DNA of 64,000 bases from Planctomycetota bacterium. Its GTDB lineage: Bacteria > Planctomycetota > UBA1135 > GCA-002686595. The notes under the pieces are model-generated. The model ran no database searches. It saw nothing but the letters and a program-made list of their open reading frames with translations, and was not told the origin of the DNA. Both the position numbers and the translations under genes were made by a program. Location: positions 84,907 to 148,906 of the forward strand of contig JAKVCD010000017.1 of NCBI GenBank assembly GCA_022446815.1, written 5' to 3'. Below are positions 33,579 through 42,712 of this stretch, in pieces (within the stretch, counting starts at the first letter, position 1; the number at the start of each line of letters is the position of its first letter).

Positions 33579-34529
33579 ATGAACATCGCCGAAGAGATCC
33601 GAGCGAGAGCCCGCAGAGCCAATCGACGCGTCGTCTATCCAGAGGGAGGCGACCAGCGGATCTGGCAGGCAGCTGCCAGCTTGGCCGCAGAAGGCCTCGC
33701 TCGCCCAGTCCTCATCGACGCCGGCGGTGTCAGCTCGCCTCCTGCTGGCGTTGAGGTCGTACGCCCCGCGAGCGACCCTCGGCTCGAGACCTTCGCTGCC
33801 GAATACTATGAGCTCCGCAAGGCGAAGGGAGTCAGCGAGGAGGAGGCGGCCGAGCGCGTCGCTGACCCCTTAATCTTCGGCGCCTTCCTCATCCGCTCTG
33901 GCGACTGCGACGCTGGCGTCGCGGGCGCGGCGTCCACCACCGCTGACGTCCTGCGCGCAGGGATCCAGGTCATAGGGACAGCCTCGGGAATTCGGACCGT
34001 CTCCTCGTCCTTCTTGATGATCACAGATGAGGGCCCCCTCACCTACGCGGACTGCGGAGTCGTCCCCGACCCAGATGCAGAGCAGCTCGTCGACATCGCC
34101 CTGGCCTCTGCAGAGAGCCACCGCAAGCTGACCGGGCTCTCTCCCAAGGTCGCCATGCTCTCCTTCTCCACCAAGGGTTCGGCAGAGCACCCACGCGTCG
34201 AGAAGGTCAGGACCGCCGCTGCCCTCCTCGCCGAGCGCGCCCCCACCCTCTGCGTAGACGGCGAGCTGCAAGTGGATGCCGCGATCGTGCCCGAGGTCGC
34301 GGCGCAGAAGGCGCCCCGCTCCCCGCTCTCTGGTCGCGCCAACGTCCTCGTCTTCCCAGACCTAGACAGCGGGAACATCGCCTACAAGATCACTCAGCGC
34401 ATCGCCGGCGCGGTCGCGCTCGGCCCGCTGGTTCAAGGCCTCGCTCGCCCCTACATGGACCTCTCCCGCGGGTGCACAGCGGAGGACGCCGCGATGGTCG
34501 GCTGCATCTCTGCGGTGCTAGCTGAGTGA
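33579..34529 (+). CDS. pta: phosphate acetyltransferase (or phosphate acyltransferase)
   Basis: 316 aa, the compact form without the DRTGG regulatory domain. Acetyl-CoA + Pi to acetyl phosphate + CoA. Signatures: [16 protein letters not shown] at the N terminus, [101 protein letters not shown]. Family members acting on butyryl or other acyl groups look similar, and its place after the AtuA pair leaves a non-acetyl substrate open. No acetate kinase gene is adjacent. Confidence 0.9.
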   Translation: MNIAEEIRARARRANRRVVYPEGGDQRIWQAAASLAAEGLARPVLIDAGGVSSPPAGVEVVRPASDPRLETFAAEYYELRKAKGVSEEEAAERVADPLIFGAFLIRSGDCDAGVAGAASTTADVLRAGIQVIGTASGIRTVSSSFLMITDEGPLTYADCGVVPDPDAEQLVDIALASAESHRKLTGLSPKVAMLSFSTKGSAEHPRVEKVRTAAALLAERAPTLCVDGELQVDAAIVPEVAAQKAPRSPLSGRANVLVFPDLDSGNIAYKITQRIAGAVALGPLVQGLARPYMDLSRGCTAEDAAMVGCISAVLAE

Positions 34530-34533
34530 GCCC

Positions 34534-34881
34534 ATGAGCGACGCGCTCAAGGCGGTGGCGACCATCGAGGACTTTGAGCGCCTCGATCTGCGCGTTGGAA
34601 GAGTCCTCAGCGTCGAGGACTTCCCTGAGGCCAAGAAGCCAGCCTGGCTCCTCAGCCTCGACCTCGGCCCCCTCGGACTAAAGCGTTCGAGCGCGCAGGT
34701 GAAGTGCTATGAGCGTGAGGAGCTAGAGGGACGGCTCGTCGTATGCCTCTGCAACCTGCCGCCGCGCCAGGTGGGCCCCCACCTCTCCGAGGTATTGGTG
34801 CTCGGCGCGGTCGAGGATGACGGGGTAGTGCGGCTCCTCAAGCCTGCACCTGACTGCGCCCCCGGGACCCCCATCGCCTGA
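34534..34881 (+). CDS. csaA: CsaA-like tRNA-binding domain protein
   Basis: 115 aa single OB-fold of the EMAP-II/tRNA-binding type. The pattern FERLDLRVGRVLSVEDFPEAKKPAWLLSLDLG...LKRSSAQV and the end LPPRQVGPHLSEVLVLGAVEDDGVV match CsaA, a dimeric tRNA-binding, chaperone-like protein. It is 4 bases after pta. A small translation-associated or export-chaperone role is known for B. subtilis CsaA; here it is inferred. Confidence 0.88.
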   Translation: MSDALKAVATIEDFERLDLRVGRVLSVEDFPEAKKPAWLLSLDLGPLGLKRSSAQVKCYEREELEGRLVVCLCNLPPRQVGPHLSEVLVLGAVEDDGVVRLLKPAPDCAPGTPIA

Positions 34882-34907
34882 TCGGCGCGCGCCCTTATGA
34901 TTCAGAG

Positions 34908-35441
34908 ATGAACCGCCCCCTACGCTCTCTGCTCGCGCTCTCCCTCTTCACCCTCGGCAGCTGCAAATCACCTGGGGGTGACTTCGAGGAGCTCCGCTTC
35001 GACAGAGAGGGATCCGCTCAGCAGCTCGTCCGGTTCATGGCCTTGGAGGGTGACTGGCGCATCGTCGGCGGAGACCCCTCCGAGGGCCCGACGCACACAT
35101 ATCGAACGATCGCCAACGGGACCGTGGTCGTCGAGACTGCTTTCCCTGGAGAGCCTCACGAGATGATCTCGGTCTTCCATCTGGACGGACCCAAGCTGGT
35201 CATGACCCATTACTGCGCAGCAGGAAATCAGCCCTACATGATCGCGGAGCACCCCAGCGGCGACAGGGTCCACTTTCGCTTCCAGCGAGCGAGCGACCTC
35301 AACTTCCCAGGCGCACCACACATGCGTGACGCCAGCTACCACTTCATCGACCGCGACCGGGTCACTTCGAGTTGGAGCTACTGGGAGGATGGTAAGAAGT
35401 CGAGCGACATGAACATCGACCTCGAGCGCGTACCGGATTGA
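34908..35441 (+). CDS. putative lipoprotein
   Basis: 177 aa with a type II signal peptide ending in the lipobox LGSC (MNRPLRSLLALSLFTLGSCKS). The mature domain is a lipocalin-like/DUF1579-type beta sheet: FMALEGDWRIVGGDPSEGPTHTYRTIANGTVVVETAFPGEPHEMISVFHLDGPKLVMTHYC, ending SSWSYWEDGKKSSDMNIDLERV. This is typical of small ligand-binding or stress lipoproteins. Function not recognised. Ends just before a bidirectional terminator. Confidence 0.7.
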   Translation: MNRPLRSLLALSLFTLGSCKSPGGDFEELRFDREGSAQQLVRFMALEGDWRIVGGDPSEGPTHTYRTIANGTVVVETAFPGEPHEMISVFHLDGPKLVMTHYCAAGNQPYMIAEHPSGDRVHFRFQRASDLNFPGAPHMRDASYHFIDRDRVTSSWSYWEDGKKSSDMNIDLERVPD

Positions 35442-35467
35442 CCGCGAGACTCGCGCCTGTCCTCATA

Positions 35468-35510
35468 AAAATGAACCAGCCGGCCACACCGCGAGGTGTG
35501 ACCGGCCGGC
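35468..35510. terminator. bidirectional hairpin terminator between convergent genes
   Basis: CCGGCC.ACACC pairs with GGTGT.GACCGGCCGG around a GCGA tetraloop, with two mismatches. The minus strand has TTTTT immediately after (the A-run at 35468-35472), so it terminates the Cys-rich lipoprotein gene best. On the plus strand the U-run is short. Confidence 0.75.
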
Positions 35511-35532
35511 CTGTTCTGATTGGGAGCGAGCC

Positions 35533-35745
35533 TTAGCTCTCCATCATCTGCCCGGTGGCGGGGCAGACCATGTCAGAGCACTCGCTCATGGCACCAGCGC
35601 ACTCCATTTTCTGAGCATCGCTGCACTCGGTGGCGCAGGCGCCGCCAGGGGCGCTGGCGTCCGCGGCGTCAGTGACAGCTTGGCTGGTGGAGTTGCAAGC
35701 GACGGTCGCGGTGGCGACCAGGATGCTGAGGAAGAGGTTTTTCAT
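35533..35745 (-). CDS. small Cys-rich lipoprotein
   Basis: 70 aa with a lipobox (VATATVAC, Cys at 17) and a short Ser/Ala linker. The tail holds five or more cysteines in a regular spacing (GACATECSDAQKMEC, then SECSDMVCPATGQ). The Cys spacing suggests a disulfide-knotted or metal/FeS-binding outer-membrane or periplasmic miniprotein. Family not recognised; it resembles small Met/Cys-rich copper-binding lipoproteins only superficially. Monocistronic, ended by the terminator at 35468. Confidence 0.65.
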   Translation of the reverse strand: MKNLFLSILVATATVACNSTSQAVTDAADASAPGGACATECSDAQKMECAGAMSECSDMVCPATGQMMES

Positions 35746-35883
35746 CTTATTGTCCTGTTGGGGCCGCCAGACGGTCGGCCAGTTGTTGGAGCTCCTTGAG
35801 AGGCCCTGATAAACGAGCCGGAGTACCTCAAGGTACGTGTCTTAGCCCGCCCTTGGGGGAATTTCGTGTAGAAAAGAGCAGAG

Positions 35884-36183
35884 ATGACATCGAAGAGGAA
35901 AAACCATCCAGCGAAAACGTACTCCCTAGACCTCCACGGGGTGCCCCCTCACCGCGTAGATGCAAAGCTCGAACAACTCCTCTACGACGCGTTCCGCTCA
36001 AAAGCTAGGCAAGTCGAGATCGTGACGGGACGCGGGGCGAGCAATCGCTCTGGGACGGCTGTCCTCAGGGGGAGGGTTGAAGCTTGGATTCGGGAGAACA
36101 AGAGCCGCTTCAACATCACACAATACGAGAGGATGAACCGGGGCGGCGCGCTGCTCTTGCAGCTCAAGGAGCGATCCTCTTAA
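35884..36183 (+). CDS. Smr-domain protein
   Basis: 99 aa stand-alone Smr (MutS2 C-terminal-like) domain. The motif SLDLHGVPPHRVDAKLEQLL contains the LDLHG signature, and IVTGRGASNRSGTAVLRGRVEAWI contains the TGxG loop, both characteristic. Smr domains nick or bind nucleic acids, often in ribosome quality control. Basic N-terminal tail (TSKRKNHPAK). Its TAA lies inside the first arm of a terminator. Confidence 0.88.
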   Translation: MTSKRKNHPAKTYSLDLHGVPPHRVDAKLEQLLYDAFRSKARQVEIVTGRGASNRSGTAVLRGRVEAWIRENKSRFNITQYERMNRGGALLLQLKERSS

Positions 36184-36223
36184 AGAGAGCATCCAGTAAA
36201 GCTCTCGTTCAAAAGAGGTTTTT
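36176..36223 (+). terminator. nested terminator overlapping the smr stop codon
   Basis: The outer arms CCTCTT (36176-36181) and AAGAGG (36213-36218) enclose a perfect inner hairpin, GAGAGC/GCTCTC (36185-36206). TTTTT follows directly (36219-36223). The stop codon of smr begins at the end of the first arm. It separates smr from metH, which must therefore have its own promoter in 36224-36282. Confidence 0.8.
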
Positions 36224-36282
36224 GAGCGTGGCTTGTGACTTATCTCGCTCCGCGAGGAACAATAGCCAGCGTCACCCACTCC

Positions 36283-39200
36283 ATGAGCGCGAACGAACAG
36301 AAACTCCACGCCCTCCTGCGCGACCGCATCCTCGTGCTCGATGGGGCGATGGGGACGATGATCCAAGCTGAAGGGCTTACCGAGGCGGACTTTCGCGGGG
36401 AGCGGCTCAAAGACCACGAGAAGGACGTTAAGGGCAACAACGAGCTGATCAACCTCTCACGCCCAGACATCCTGCGAAAGATCCACGACGCGTTCCTCGA
36501 GGCTGGCTCGGATATCATCGAGACCAACACCTTCAGCGCTACTCAGGTCGCACAGGCTGAGTACGGCCTCGAGCACCTCGCTCGTGAACTGAACTTAGAA
36601 GGTGCGCGTATCGCTCGCGAGGCTGCGGACGCTTGGACAGCCAAGACCCCCGACAAGCCTCGGCTCGTCGCCGGCGCCATTGGCCCCACGAGTCGCACGC
36701 TCTCGATGTCCCCGGACGTCGAGAACCCAGCGTTCCGCACGATCGACTTCGATCCCCTGAAAGACGCCTATGTTGAGCAGGTCACTGCCTTAATGGAGGG
36801 CGGCTGCGACATGCTCCTTATTGAGACGGTCTTCGACACGCTGAACGCAAAAGCGGCGATCGTCGCGTGCGAAGAGGCCTTTGATGCACTCAAGGCTCGG
36901 CTACCCATCCTCATCTCCGTAGCCATAACCGACGCCTCAGGTCGTACGCTCTCAGGACAGACCCTCGACGCGTTCTTACACACGGTCCTCCATGCGGGGC
37001 CTCTCGCGGTTGGGGTGAACTGTTCCCTCGGGGCAACAGAAATGCGTCCCTACATTGAAGAGGTCTCACGACTCTCGCCGACGCACACGATCTGCTTCCC
37101 AAACGCTGGCCTGCCTAACGCTTTCGGTGAATACGATGAGGGCCCCTCCGTCACCGGCAGCCTCCTCGATGAATTCGCAGAGAGTCAGCTCATCAACATC
37201 GTTGGTGGCTGCTGTGGCACGACCCCCGCTCACGTCCGTCGCATCTCGGACGCTGTCGCTAAATATCAGCCACGTAAGCTCACTCCCAAAGAGCCGGTCA
37301 CTCGCTTCACAGGCATGGAGCTGTTGACCATCACGCCCGAGTCCAACTTCATCATGGTCGGCGAGCGCACGAACGTGACGGGCTCCGCGCGCTTCCGCCG
37401 CCTGATCAAGGAGGAGGACTTCGAGACAGCCATCGAGGTCGCACTTGAGCAGGTCCGAGGTGGCGCGAACATCCTCGACGTGAACATGGACGAAGGCATG
37501 CTCGACTCTGAGCAGTGCATGACGAACTTCTTGCGCTTGCTCTCTGGCGAGCCGGAGATCGCCCGTATCCCGGTCATGATCGACAGCTCTAAGTGGAGCG
37601 TACTAGAGGCGGGGCTGCGCGCGACGCAGGGCAAATGCGTCGTGAACTCGATCTCCTTGAAGGAGGGTGAGGAGGACTTCCTCGAGAAGGCTCGTACGAT
37701 CCGGCGCTTTGGCGCGGGCGTCGTAGTGATGGCCTTTGACGAGACCGGCCAGGCCGACACGACCGAGCGAAAGGTTGAGATCTGCGAGCGCGCCTACAAG
37801 CTCCTCACCGAGCAGGCCGACTTCCCCGCGGAAGACATCATCTTTGACCCGAACATCCTCGCAGTCGCCACTGGCATCGAGGAGCACGATCGCTACGCCC
37901 TCAACTTCATCGATGCTACGGCCCTCATCAAGGAGCGTTGCCCCGGCGTCCACATCTCAGGCGGGGTCTCCAATCTCTCCTTCTCCTTCCGGGGCAACAA
38001 CCGCGTTAGGGAGGCCATGCACTCAGCCTTCCTGTACCACGCCACTAGAGCCGGGATGGACATGGGGATCGTCAACGCCGGACAGCTCGAGGTCTACGAG
38101 GACATTCCCCCGGATCTCCTCGAGCACGTCGAGGACGTCCTGCTCTGCCGCCGCACAGACGCCACCGAGCGCTTGGTCTCCTTCGCAGAGACCGTCAGCG
38201 GAGGGGGCAAGGAGCGTGTTGAGGACCTCTCTTGGCGCGAGGGCACCGTTGAGGAGCGCCTCTCGCACGCCCTCGTTCACGGCATTACGGACTACATCGA
38301 AGACGACACAGAGGAGGCTCGCATCGCGCTGGGTAAGCCCCTCTCTGTGATCGAGGGCCCCTTGATGGACGGCATGCGCGTCGTCGGCGACCTCTTCGGG
38401 GCGGGCAAGATGTTCCTGCCTCAGGTGGTCAAGAGCGCGCGCGCCATGAAGAAGTCCGTGGGCTACCTCGAGCCCTTCATGGAGGAGGACTCTGAGAGCG
38501 GGAGCTCTCAGGGGACCGTCGTCATGGCGACCGTGAAAGGCGACGTCCACGACATCGGGAAGAACATCGTCGGCGTGGTCTTGGGCTGCAACAACTACGA
38601 GGTCATCGACCTCGGCGTGATGGTCCCGAGCAACGTGATCCTCGACACCGCGGAGGAGCGCGGCGCCGACATGATCGGGCTCTCCGGGCTCATCACCCCT
38701 TCGCTAGATGAGATGGTCACTGTCGCGAAGGAGATGGAGCGCCGCGACATGAAGCAGCCGCTGCTCATCGGCGGCGCGACGACGAGCCGGCCTCACACCG
38801 CCGTGAAGATCGCGCCCACTTTCAACCAACCCGTCGTGCACGTGAAGGACGCCTCCCTCGCCGTCAACGTGGTCTCTGACCTACTCGACTCCAAGCGAAA
38901 GGTCGCCTTCGACGAGGCCAACAGGGCCACCCAAGCAGAGCTACGCGAAAAGCACGCGACCCGCGGCAACAAGCGCCTACGCACCATCGCTGACGCGCGA
39001 GAGGCCGCCTTCCTCTGCGAGTGGGGCGACCACACGCTCCCTAAGCCTGACTTCACCGGCGCTCAGATCCTCGAAGACTTGAACCTCGCTGAGCTCAGCC
39101 GCTACATCGACTGGACCTTCTTCTTCACCGCCTGGGAGCTCAAGGGCAAGTTCCCCGCGATCCTAGAAGACGAGAAGTTCGGTGCGGCGGCGCGCGAGCT

Positions 39201-39948
39201 CTACGACAACGCCCAAGAGCTCCTCCACCAGATCGTCGAGGAGCGTCTGCTCCGCTCACGAGCCGTGATCGGGTTCTGGCCCGCGGCGAGCGAGCTGGAT
39301 GACATCGTCCTCTTCACTGATGAGTCTCGCGAGCAGGAGCTGCTGCGCTTCCCCATGCTGCGCCAGCAGAAGGAGATCGAGGGCGACCCCAGCCGCTCCC
39401 TCGCAGACTTCGTCGCCCCGCGCGACTCGGAGCGCCAAGACTACATCGGCGCCTTCGCCGTGACCGCCGGGCTCGGTGCGGGCGAGCTCTCCAAGCGATA
39501 CGAGGCAGAGAACGACGACTACACGGCGATCATGGTGAAGGCCCTCGCTGACCGTCTGGCAGAGGCCGCCGCCGAGGCTATCCACGAGCGCGCCCGGCAA
39601 ATCTGGGGCTATGGCGAGGGCGAAGAGCTCGGCAAGCGCGGCCTCATCGACGAGGACTACCGTGGCATCCGCCCCGCCTTCGGCTACCCCGCTTGTCCGG
39701 ACCACAGCCTCAAGGGGCCCCTCTTGGACCTCCTCGAGGCGGACAGTATCGGCCTCGGTATCACCGAGAATGGCGCCATGACCCCGGCCGCGAGCGTCAG
39801 CGGCCTCTACTTCGCCCACCCCCAAGCGCACTATTTCCAGCTAGGGAGGCTCGGCCGCGACCAGATCGAGGATTACGCCGAGCGAAAGAGCCAGAGCGTC
39901 GCAGAGACAGAGCGTTGGCTCGCCTCCCACCTCGCTTACGACGTCTGA
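36283..39948 (+). CDS. metH: cobalamin-dependent methionine synthase
   Basis: 1221 aa from the ATG at 36283 ([28 protein letters not shown]); the reading frame extends 16 codons further but starts in the leader. All four modules are present: the homocysteine domain ([11 protein letters not shown]; zinc Cys in GVNCSLG and GGCCGTTP), the 5-methyltetrahydrofolate pterin domain ([34 protein letters not shown]), the cap and B12 domain with the cobalt-ligand motif [14 protein letters not shown] (about residue 760), and the C-terminal AdoMet activation domain ([17 protein letters not shown]). Transfers methyl from 5-methyl-THF to homocysteine; requires B12 and reductive reactivation. Length is full. 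Confidence 0.95.
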   Translation: MSANEQKLHALLRDRILVLDGAMGTMIQAEGLTEADFRGERLKDHEKDVKGNNELINLSRPDILRKIHDAFLEAGSDIIETNTFSATQVAQAEYGLEHLARELNLEGARIAREAADAWTAKTPDKPRLVAGAIGPTSRTLSMSPDVENPAFRTIDFDPLKDAYVEQVTALMEGGCDMLLIETVFDTLNAKAAIVACEEAFDALKARLPILISVAITDASGRTLSGQTLDAFLHTVLHAGPLAVGVNCSLGATEMRPYIEEVSRLSPTHTICFPNAGLPNAFGEYDEGPSVTGSLLDEFAESQLINIVGGCCGTTPAHVRRISDAVAKYQPRKLTPKEPVTRFTGMELLTITPESNFIMVGERTNVTGSARFRRLIKEEDFETAIEVALEQVRGGANILDVNMDEGMLDSEQCMTNFLRLLSGEPEIARIPVMIDSSKWSVLEAGLRATQGKCVVNSISLKEGEEDFLEKARTIRRFGAGVVVMAFDETGQADTTERKVEICERAYKLLTEQADFPAEDIIFDPNILAVATGIEEHDRYALNFIDATALIKERCPGVHISGGVSNLSFSFRGNNRVREAMHSAFLYHATRAGMDMGIVNAGQLEVYEDIPPDLLEHVEDVLLCRRTDATERLVSFAETVSGGGKERVEDLSWREGTVEERLSHALVHGITDYIEDDTEEARIALGKPLSVIEGPLMDGMRVVGDLFGAGKMFLPQVVKSARAMKKSVGYLEPFMEEDSESGSSQGTVVMATVKGDVHDIGKNIVGVVLGCNNYEVIDLGVMVPSNVILDTAEERGADMIGLSGLITPSLDEMVTVAKEMERRDMKQPLLIGGATTSRPHTAVKIAPTFNQPVVHVKDASLAVNVVSDLLDSKRKVAFDEANRATQAELREKHATRGNKRLRTIADAREAAFLCEWGDHTLPKPDFTGAQILEDLNLAELSRYIDWTFFFTAWELKGKFPAILEDEKFGAAARELYDNAQELLHQIVEERLLRSRAVIGFWPAASELDDIVLFTDESREQELLRFPMLRQQKEIEGDPSRSLADFVAPRDSERQDYIGAFAVTAGLGAGELSKRYEAENDDYTAIMVKALADRLAEAAAEAIHERARQIWGYGEGEELGKRGLIDEDYRGIRPAFGYPACPDHSLKGPLLDLLEADSIGLGITENGAMTPAASVSGLYFAHPQAHYFQLGRLGRDQIEDYAERKSQSVAETERWLASHLAYDV

Positions 39949-40002
39949 GCACCTAGGGCGTGTATCCTCTGGGGCTCCCCCCCTGTCTAAGGAGCCTCGA
40001 CC

Positions 40003-40659
40003 ATGGAACGCGTACTCGAACCCGAAGTGATGGACACCGCCGAAGAGGCGGCTGAGTACGACTCCATGGACCACACCGGTCCGAATGAGAGCTTCCTGGC
40101 GCGGCTCATAGAGCTCGGCGCCAAAGGGAGCTTCCTCGACATCGGGACCGGCCCCGGCCACATCCCTGTCATGGTCTGCCGGGCAGTCCCTGAGAGCACC
40201 GTGGTCGGTGTGGATCTCTCCAAGAACATGCTCATCCACGCAGAGCGGCACCGCGAGGCCTCACCCTACGCAGACAGGATCGAGTACCACCTGATGGACG
40301 CTAAGGACCTCGGTCTCCCCGACGCCCACTTCGACACGGTCTACTCGAACACCATCCTGCACCACATCCCGGACCCCCGCCCCTTCTTGAGCGAGGCCTA
40401 CCGGATGCTGCGCCCCGGCGGCGCGCTCTTGATCCGCGATCTGTTCCGCCCCGACTCCGAGGCGCGCCGTGACGAGCTCGTCAACCTCCACGCGGCGGAC
40501 GCCTCCCCTAACCAGCGCGAGCTCTTCCGCGCCAGCCTGCACGCGGCCTTCACCCCTGACGAGCTCCGGGCCATCGCCTCTGAAGTCGGCCTGAAGGACG
40601 CGGAGGTGGTCGTCGATTCCGACCGCCACATGTCCCTGCAGGTCGCTGCGCAGGCGTAG
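40003..40659 (+). CDS. class I SAM-dependent methyltransferase
   Basis: 218 aa. The SAM-binding fold is complete: motif I FLDIGTGPGHIP (about residues 45-56), acidic motif II VVGVDLSKNML, and motif IV NTILHHIPDPRPFLSEAYRMLRPGGALLIRDLF. It resembles small ubiquinone/arsenite-type methyltransferases in layout but carries no diagnostic substrate motif. It lies 54 bases after metH with no terminator between, so it may read through from that gene. Confidence 0.85.
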   Translation: MERVLEPEVMDTAEEAAEYDSMDHTGPNESFLARLIELGAKGSFLDIGTGPGHIPVMVCRAVPESTVVGVDLSKNMLIHAERHREASPYADRIEYHLMDAKDLGLPDAHFDTVYSNTILHHIPDPRPFLSEAYRMLRPGGALLIRDLFRPDSEARRDELVNLHAADASPNQRELFRASLHAAFTPDELRAIASEVGLKDAEVVVDSDRHMSLQVAAQA

Positions 40660-40751
40660 GACTTCCTGGGTCGGTCTCTACATTTATTGATGCGCTAAAG
40701 GGAACAGCAAGACATGATGTGCCCCGACCGAAGAGGTCATAGAAGGATCCA

Positions 40752-40982
40752 ATGACTCAAGCTGATTGCAAGGCCTGCCGCCACTTCAAGAGCGCTCCTT
40801 ACCAGGCGCGCATCGACGGGTGCTATCACCCGGACCACATGAAGGTCTCTCAGAAGGATGCATATCTGAGCGAGCAAGAGACCCCCGGAGACCACCGGGT
40901 CATCAACCGTCGAGGCAGCTGCGGGGACTTTGAGTCCCACCCTAAGAATCGCTCGCTCCTCTCGCGCATCTTGAGCGACTGA
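40752..40982 (+). CDS. small cysteine/histidine-rich protein, possible metal-binding
   Basis: 76 aa with AGAAGGA five bases before the ATG. The cysteines and histidines sit as CKACRHF, GCYHPDH and GSCGDFE, a pattern that would fit a small zinc or iron-sulfur ribbon. A basic C terminus (KNRSLLSRIL) follows. Family not recognised. Confidence 0.65.
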   Translation: MTQADCKACRHFKSAPYQARIDGCYHPDHMKVSQKDAYLSEQETPGDHRVINRRGSCGDFESHPKNRSLLSRILSD

Positions 40983-41044
40983 GGCCCGACTAGGGGCACT
41001 ATCGGCACCGACGTGCACTTCGTCTACCTAGGCCGCTTCGGCAG

Positions 41045-41653
41045 CTAGGCGCGCTCCGGCGGACCAGAGTGGACGAGGTGATCAAAGGGCAGCGCCCTGA
41101 TCACCTCTGCCTCGACCGCCGCGAAGCGCTCAAGCTCGCTCGTCACTTCGGCCTCAGAGAAGTTCTTGCGGGCAGCGTCGAGGAAGAAGGCCCTGTGGCT
41201 CGCCTCAGAGCTGAGGAGTTCAGCGTAGAGCGCCCGCAGCTCCTGATCCTCTAGGTGGTCAGCTAGGAGGCGGAATCGCTCGAGGCTGCGCGCCTCGATC
41301 AAGGCCGCTACGAGCAGGCGGTCGAGGAGGTGCGGACTCCTCCCTGAGACCCCTCGCTGCAGGAGCTCACCCGCGTAGCGGTTGCCGCTGACCGGGGCCA
41401 AGCGACCGCCGCGAGCCTCGATGATCGCGACGACTTGACCGAAGTGCTCGAGCTCTTCGTGGGCGATCTTAAGGAGCTCCATGATGAGCTCAGGTCGCTG
41501 AGTGTTCTTGGCGATCAAGGCCTGTGCAGAGGCCGCCGCCTTGAGCTCACAGTGGGCGTGGTCCGAGAGCAGCGCGAGGGTGTCTGTCCCCACAGCGTCG
41601 ACCCACTCTCTAGGGGTCGCCCACTTGAGCGGAGTGACGCGCGCGTCGCTCAT
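41045..41653 (-). CDS. miaE: tRNA-(ms2io6A)-hydroxylase-like protein
   Basis: 202 aa from the ATG at 41653 (MSDARVTPLKWATPREW). Di-iron ferritin-like protein of the MiaE family, which hydroxylates ms2i6A37 of tRNA in gamma-proteobacteria. Helical metal-ligand motifs: DHAHCELKAAASAQAL, KIAHEELEHFGQVV (ExxH), AALIEARSLERF and ELLSSEASHRAFF (ExxH). The start overlaps the TGA of the upstream cobalamin adenosyltransferase gene by 4 bases (ATGA). Substrate inferred from the family. Confidence 0.85.
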   Translation of the reverse strand: MSDARVTPLKWATPREWVDAVGTDTLALLSDHAHCELKAAASAQALIAKNTQRPELIMELLKIAHEELEHFGQVVAIIEARGGRLAPVSGNRYAGELLQRGVSGRSPHLLDRLLVAALIEARSLERFRLLADHLEDQELRALYAELLSSEASHRAFFLDAARKNFSEAEVTSELERFAAVEAEVIRALPFDHLVHSGPPERA

Positions 41654-42228
41654 CCCTGGCGAGCGCCAGGCTTCCACTCCACGTCTGCTTCCCCGTTCGA
41701 ATTCAGGGCGCGAGCGAGGACAAAGAAGAGGTCTGAGAGGCGGTTCAGGTACACGAGGACCTCGGGGTTCACCGGTCCCGCAGCCTCCTCACGGCTCATG
41801 CTGCCGAGCTCAGAGACCAAGCGCTCAGCGCGTCTGCAGACCGTGCGCGCGAGGTGCAGCCACGCTGCCTCCGAGGTTCCACCAGGGAGGATGAAGGACC
41901 TGAGCGGCTGGAGAGACTCGTTCGCCTCGTCGATCTTCGCCTCAATCGCCTGTGTATAGGCAGCGGTCACGCGCAGAGCGCCCGGGTCTTCCGTCGGGAC
42001 GCAGAGGTCTGCGCCCACATCGAAGAGGTCGTTCTGTATGCCCCTCAGTAGGCTGAACCAAGGCTCAGCCACACCGTCCGCGAGGAGGACCCCAAGGACT
42101 GAAGAGAGCTCGTCTGTCGTGCCATAAGCAGCGACCCTGCAGTGATGCTTCGGGAGCCGCTCTCCGTCTCCGAGACCTGTGGAGCCGTCGTCTCCAGACC
42201 GGGTATAGATGCGATCGAGGTGAACCAT
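41650..42228 (-). CDS. cob(I)alamin adenosyltransferase, PduO/MMAB type
   Basis: 192 aa. ATP + cob(I)alamin to adenosylcobalamin. The PduO-type landmarks are clear: the N-terminal P-loop-like RIYTRSGDDGSTGLGDGERL with GDDG and TGL, RVAAYGTTDELSSVLGV, IQNDLFDVGADLCVP, FILPGGTSEAAWLHLARTVCRRAERL (PGG...RRAER), and EVLVYLNRLSDLFFVLAR. Full length. With metH, 3.6 kb away, and two B12 radical SAM genes, the organism clearly uses cobalamin coenzymes. Translationally coupled to miaE. Confidence 0.93.
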   Translation of the reverse strand: MVHLDRIYTRSGDDGSTGLGDGERLPKHHCRVAAYGTTDELSSVLGVLLADGVAEPWFSLLRGIQNDLFDVGADLCVPTEDPGALRVTAAYTQAIEAKIDEANESLQPLRSFILPGGTSEAAWLHLARTVCRRAERLVSELGSMSREEAAGPVNPEVLVYLNRLSDLFFVLARALNSNGEADVEWKPGARQG

Positions 42229-42277
42229 CCCATCATGATAACGCGATTTGCAGCCGCCCGGGACCCATCAGGTTAGT

Positions 42278-42712
42278 ATGAGGCCCGTGAAGATCCTGCT
42301 CCTCCTCATCTGCTCCCTCGGCCTGAGCGCGGCAGCGCCTCCTGTGGCGCCGTCCGCCGCTCAGGATCCGGTCTACGAGCTCTCGCTCCTCGACCTCATG
42401 AGCATCGAGTATAAACCAGGTCAGAAGCTCCCGACCTGGGTGCGCGCGCTCAACGGACACAAGGTTCGAGTCGAGGGGTACATGGCGCTCGGTACGCCGG
42501 AGGGACTAGAAAAGTTCGAGCTCGTCTGGGACTCCTGCGGCTGCGGGCAGAGCATCGTGAATCACTTCATCGAGGTCACCCTCACCGAAGAGACGACAGC
42601 CTTCAACCCAGACATCATCTACGTCGAAGGATACTTCTACGCAAGCGAGGTCCGTGAGGACGGCTATATCGTGAGCCTCTTCAGGCTCAAGGCCCCCAAG
42701 ATTCAAATATGA
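42278..42712 (+). CDS. secreted hypothetical protein (DUF3299-like)
   Basis: 144 aa from the ATG at 42278; a GTG nine bases later is also possible. Signal peptide KILLLLICSLGLSAAAPPVAPS. The mature domain is an OB-like beta barrel: GHKVRVEGYMALGTPEGLEKFELVWDSCGCGQ and the matched VEGYFYASEVREDGYIVSLFRL. The Cys-x-Cys pair (CGCG) is probably a disulfide or ligand site. The pattern resembles DUF3299-type periplasmic proteins. It overlaps the HEAT gene by 4 bases (ATGA). Confidence 0.6.
   Translation: MRPVKILLLLICSLGLSAAAPPVAPSAAQDPVYELSLLDLMSIEYKPGQKLPTWVRALNGHKVRVEGYMALGTPEGLEKFELVWDSCGCGQSIVNHFIEVTLTEETTAFNPDIIYVEGYFYASEVREDGYIVSLFRLKAPKIQI

Noticed and set aside
36224-36282. SAM, SAH or cobalamin riboswitch in the metH leader
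   Set aside because: Only 59 bases lie between the smr terminator and the metH ATG, and none of the conserved riboswitch boxes is visible.
40980-41048. Readthrough of the small Cys-rich protein's TGA (21 further codons, mostly G/C third positions)
   Set aside because: No cysteine near the UGA, only a 4-bp hairpin downstream, and the frame ends on the stop of the convergent miaE gene. GC-rich DNA readily gives such frames by chance.
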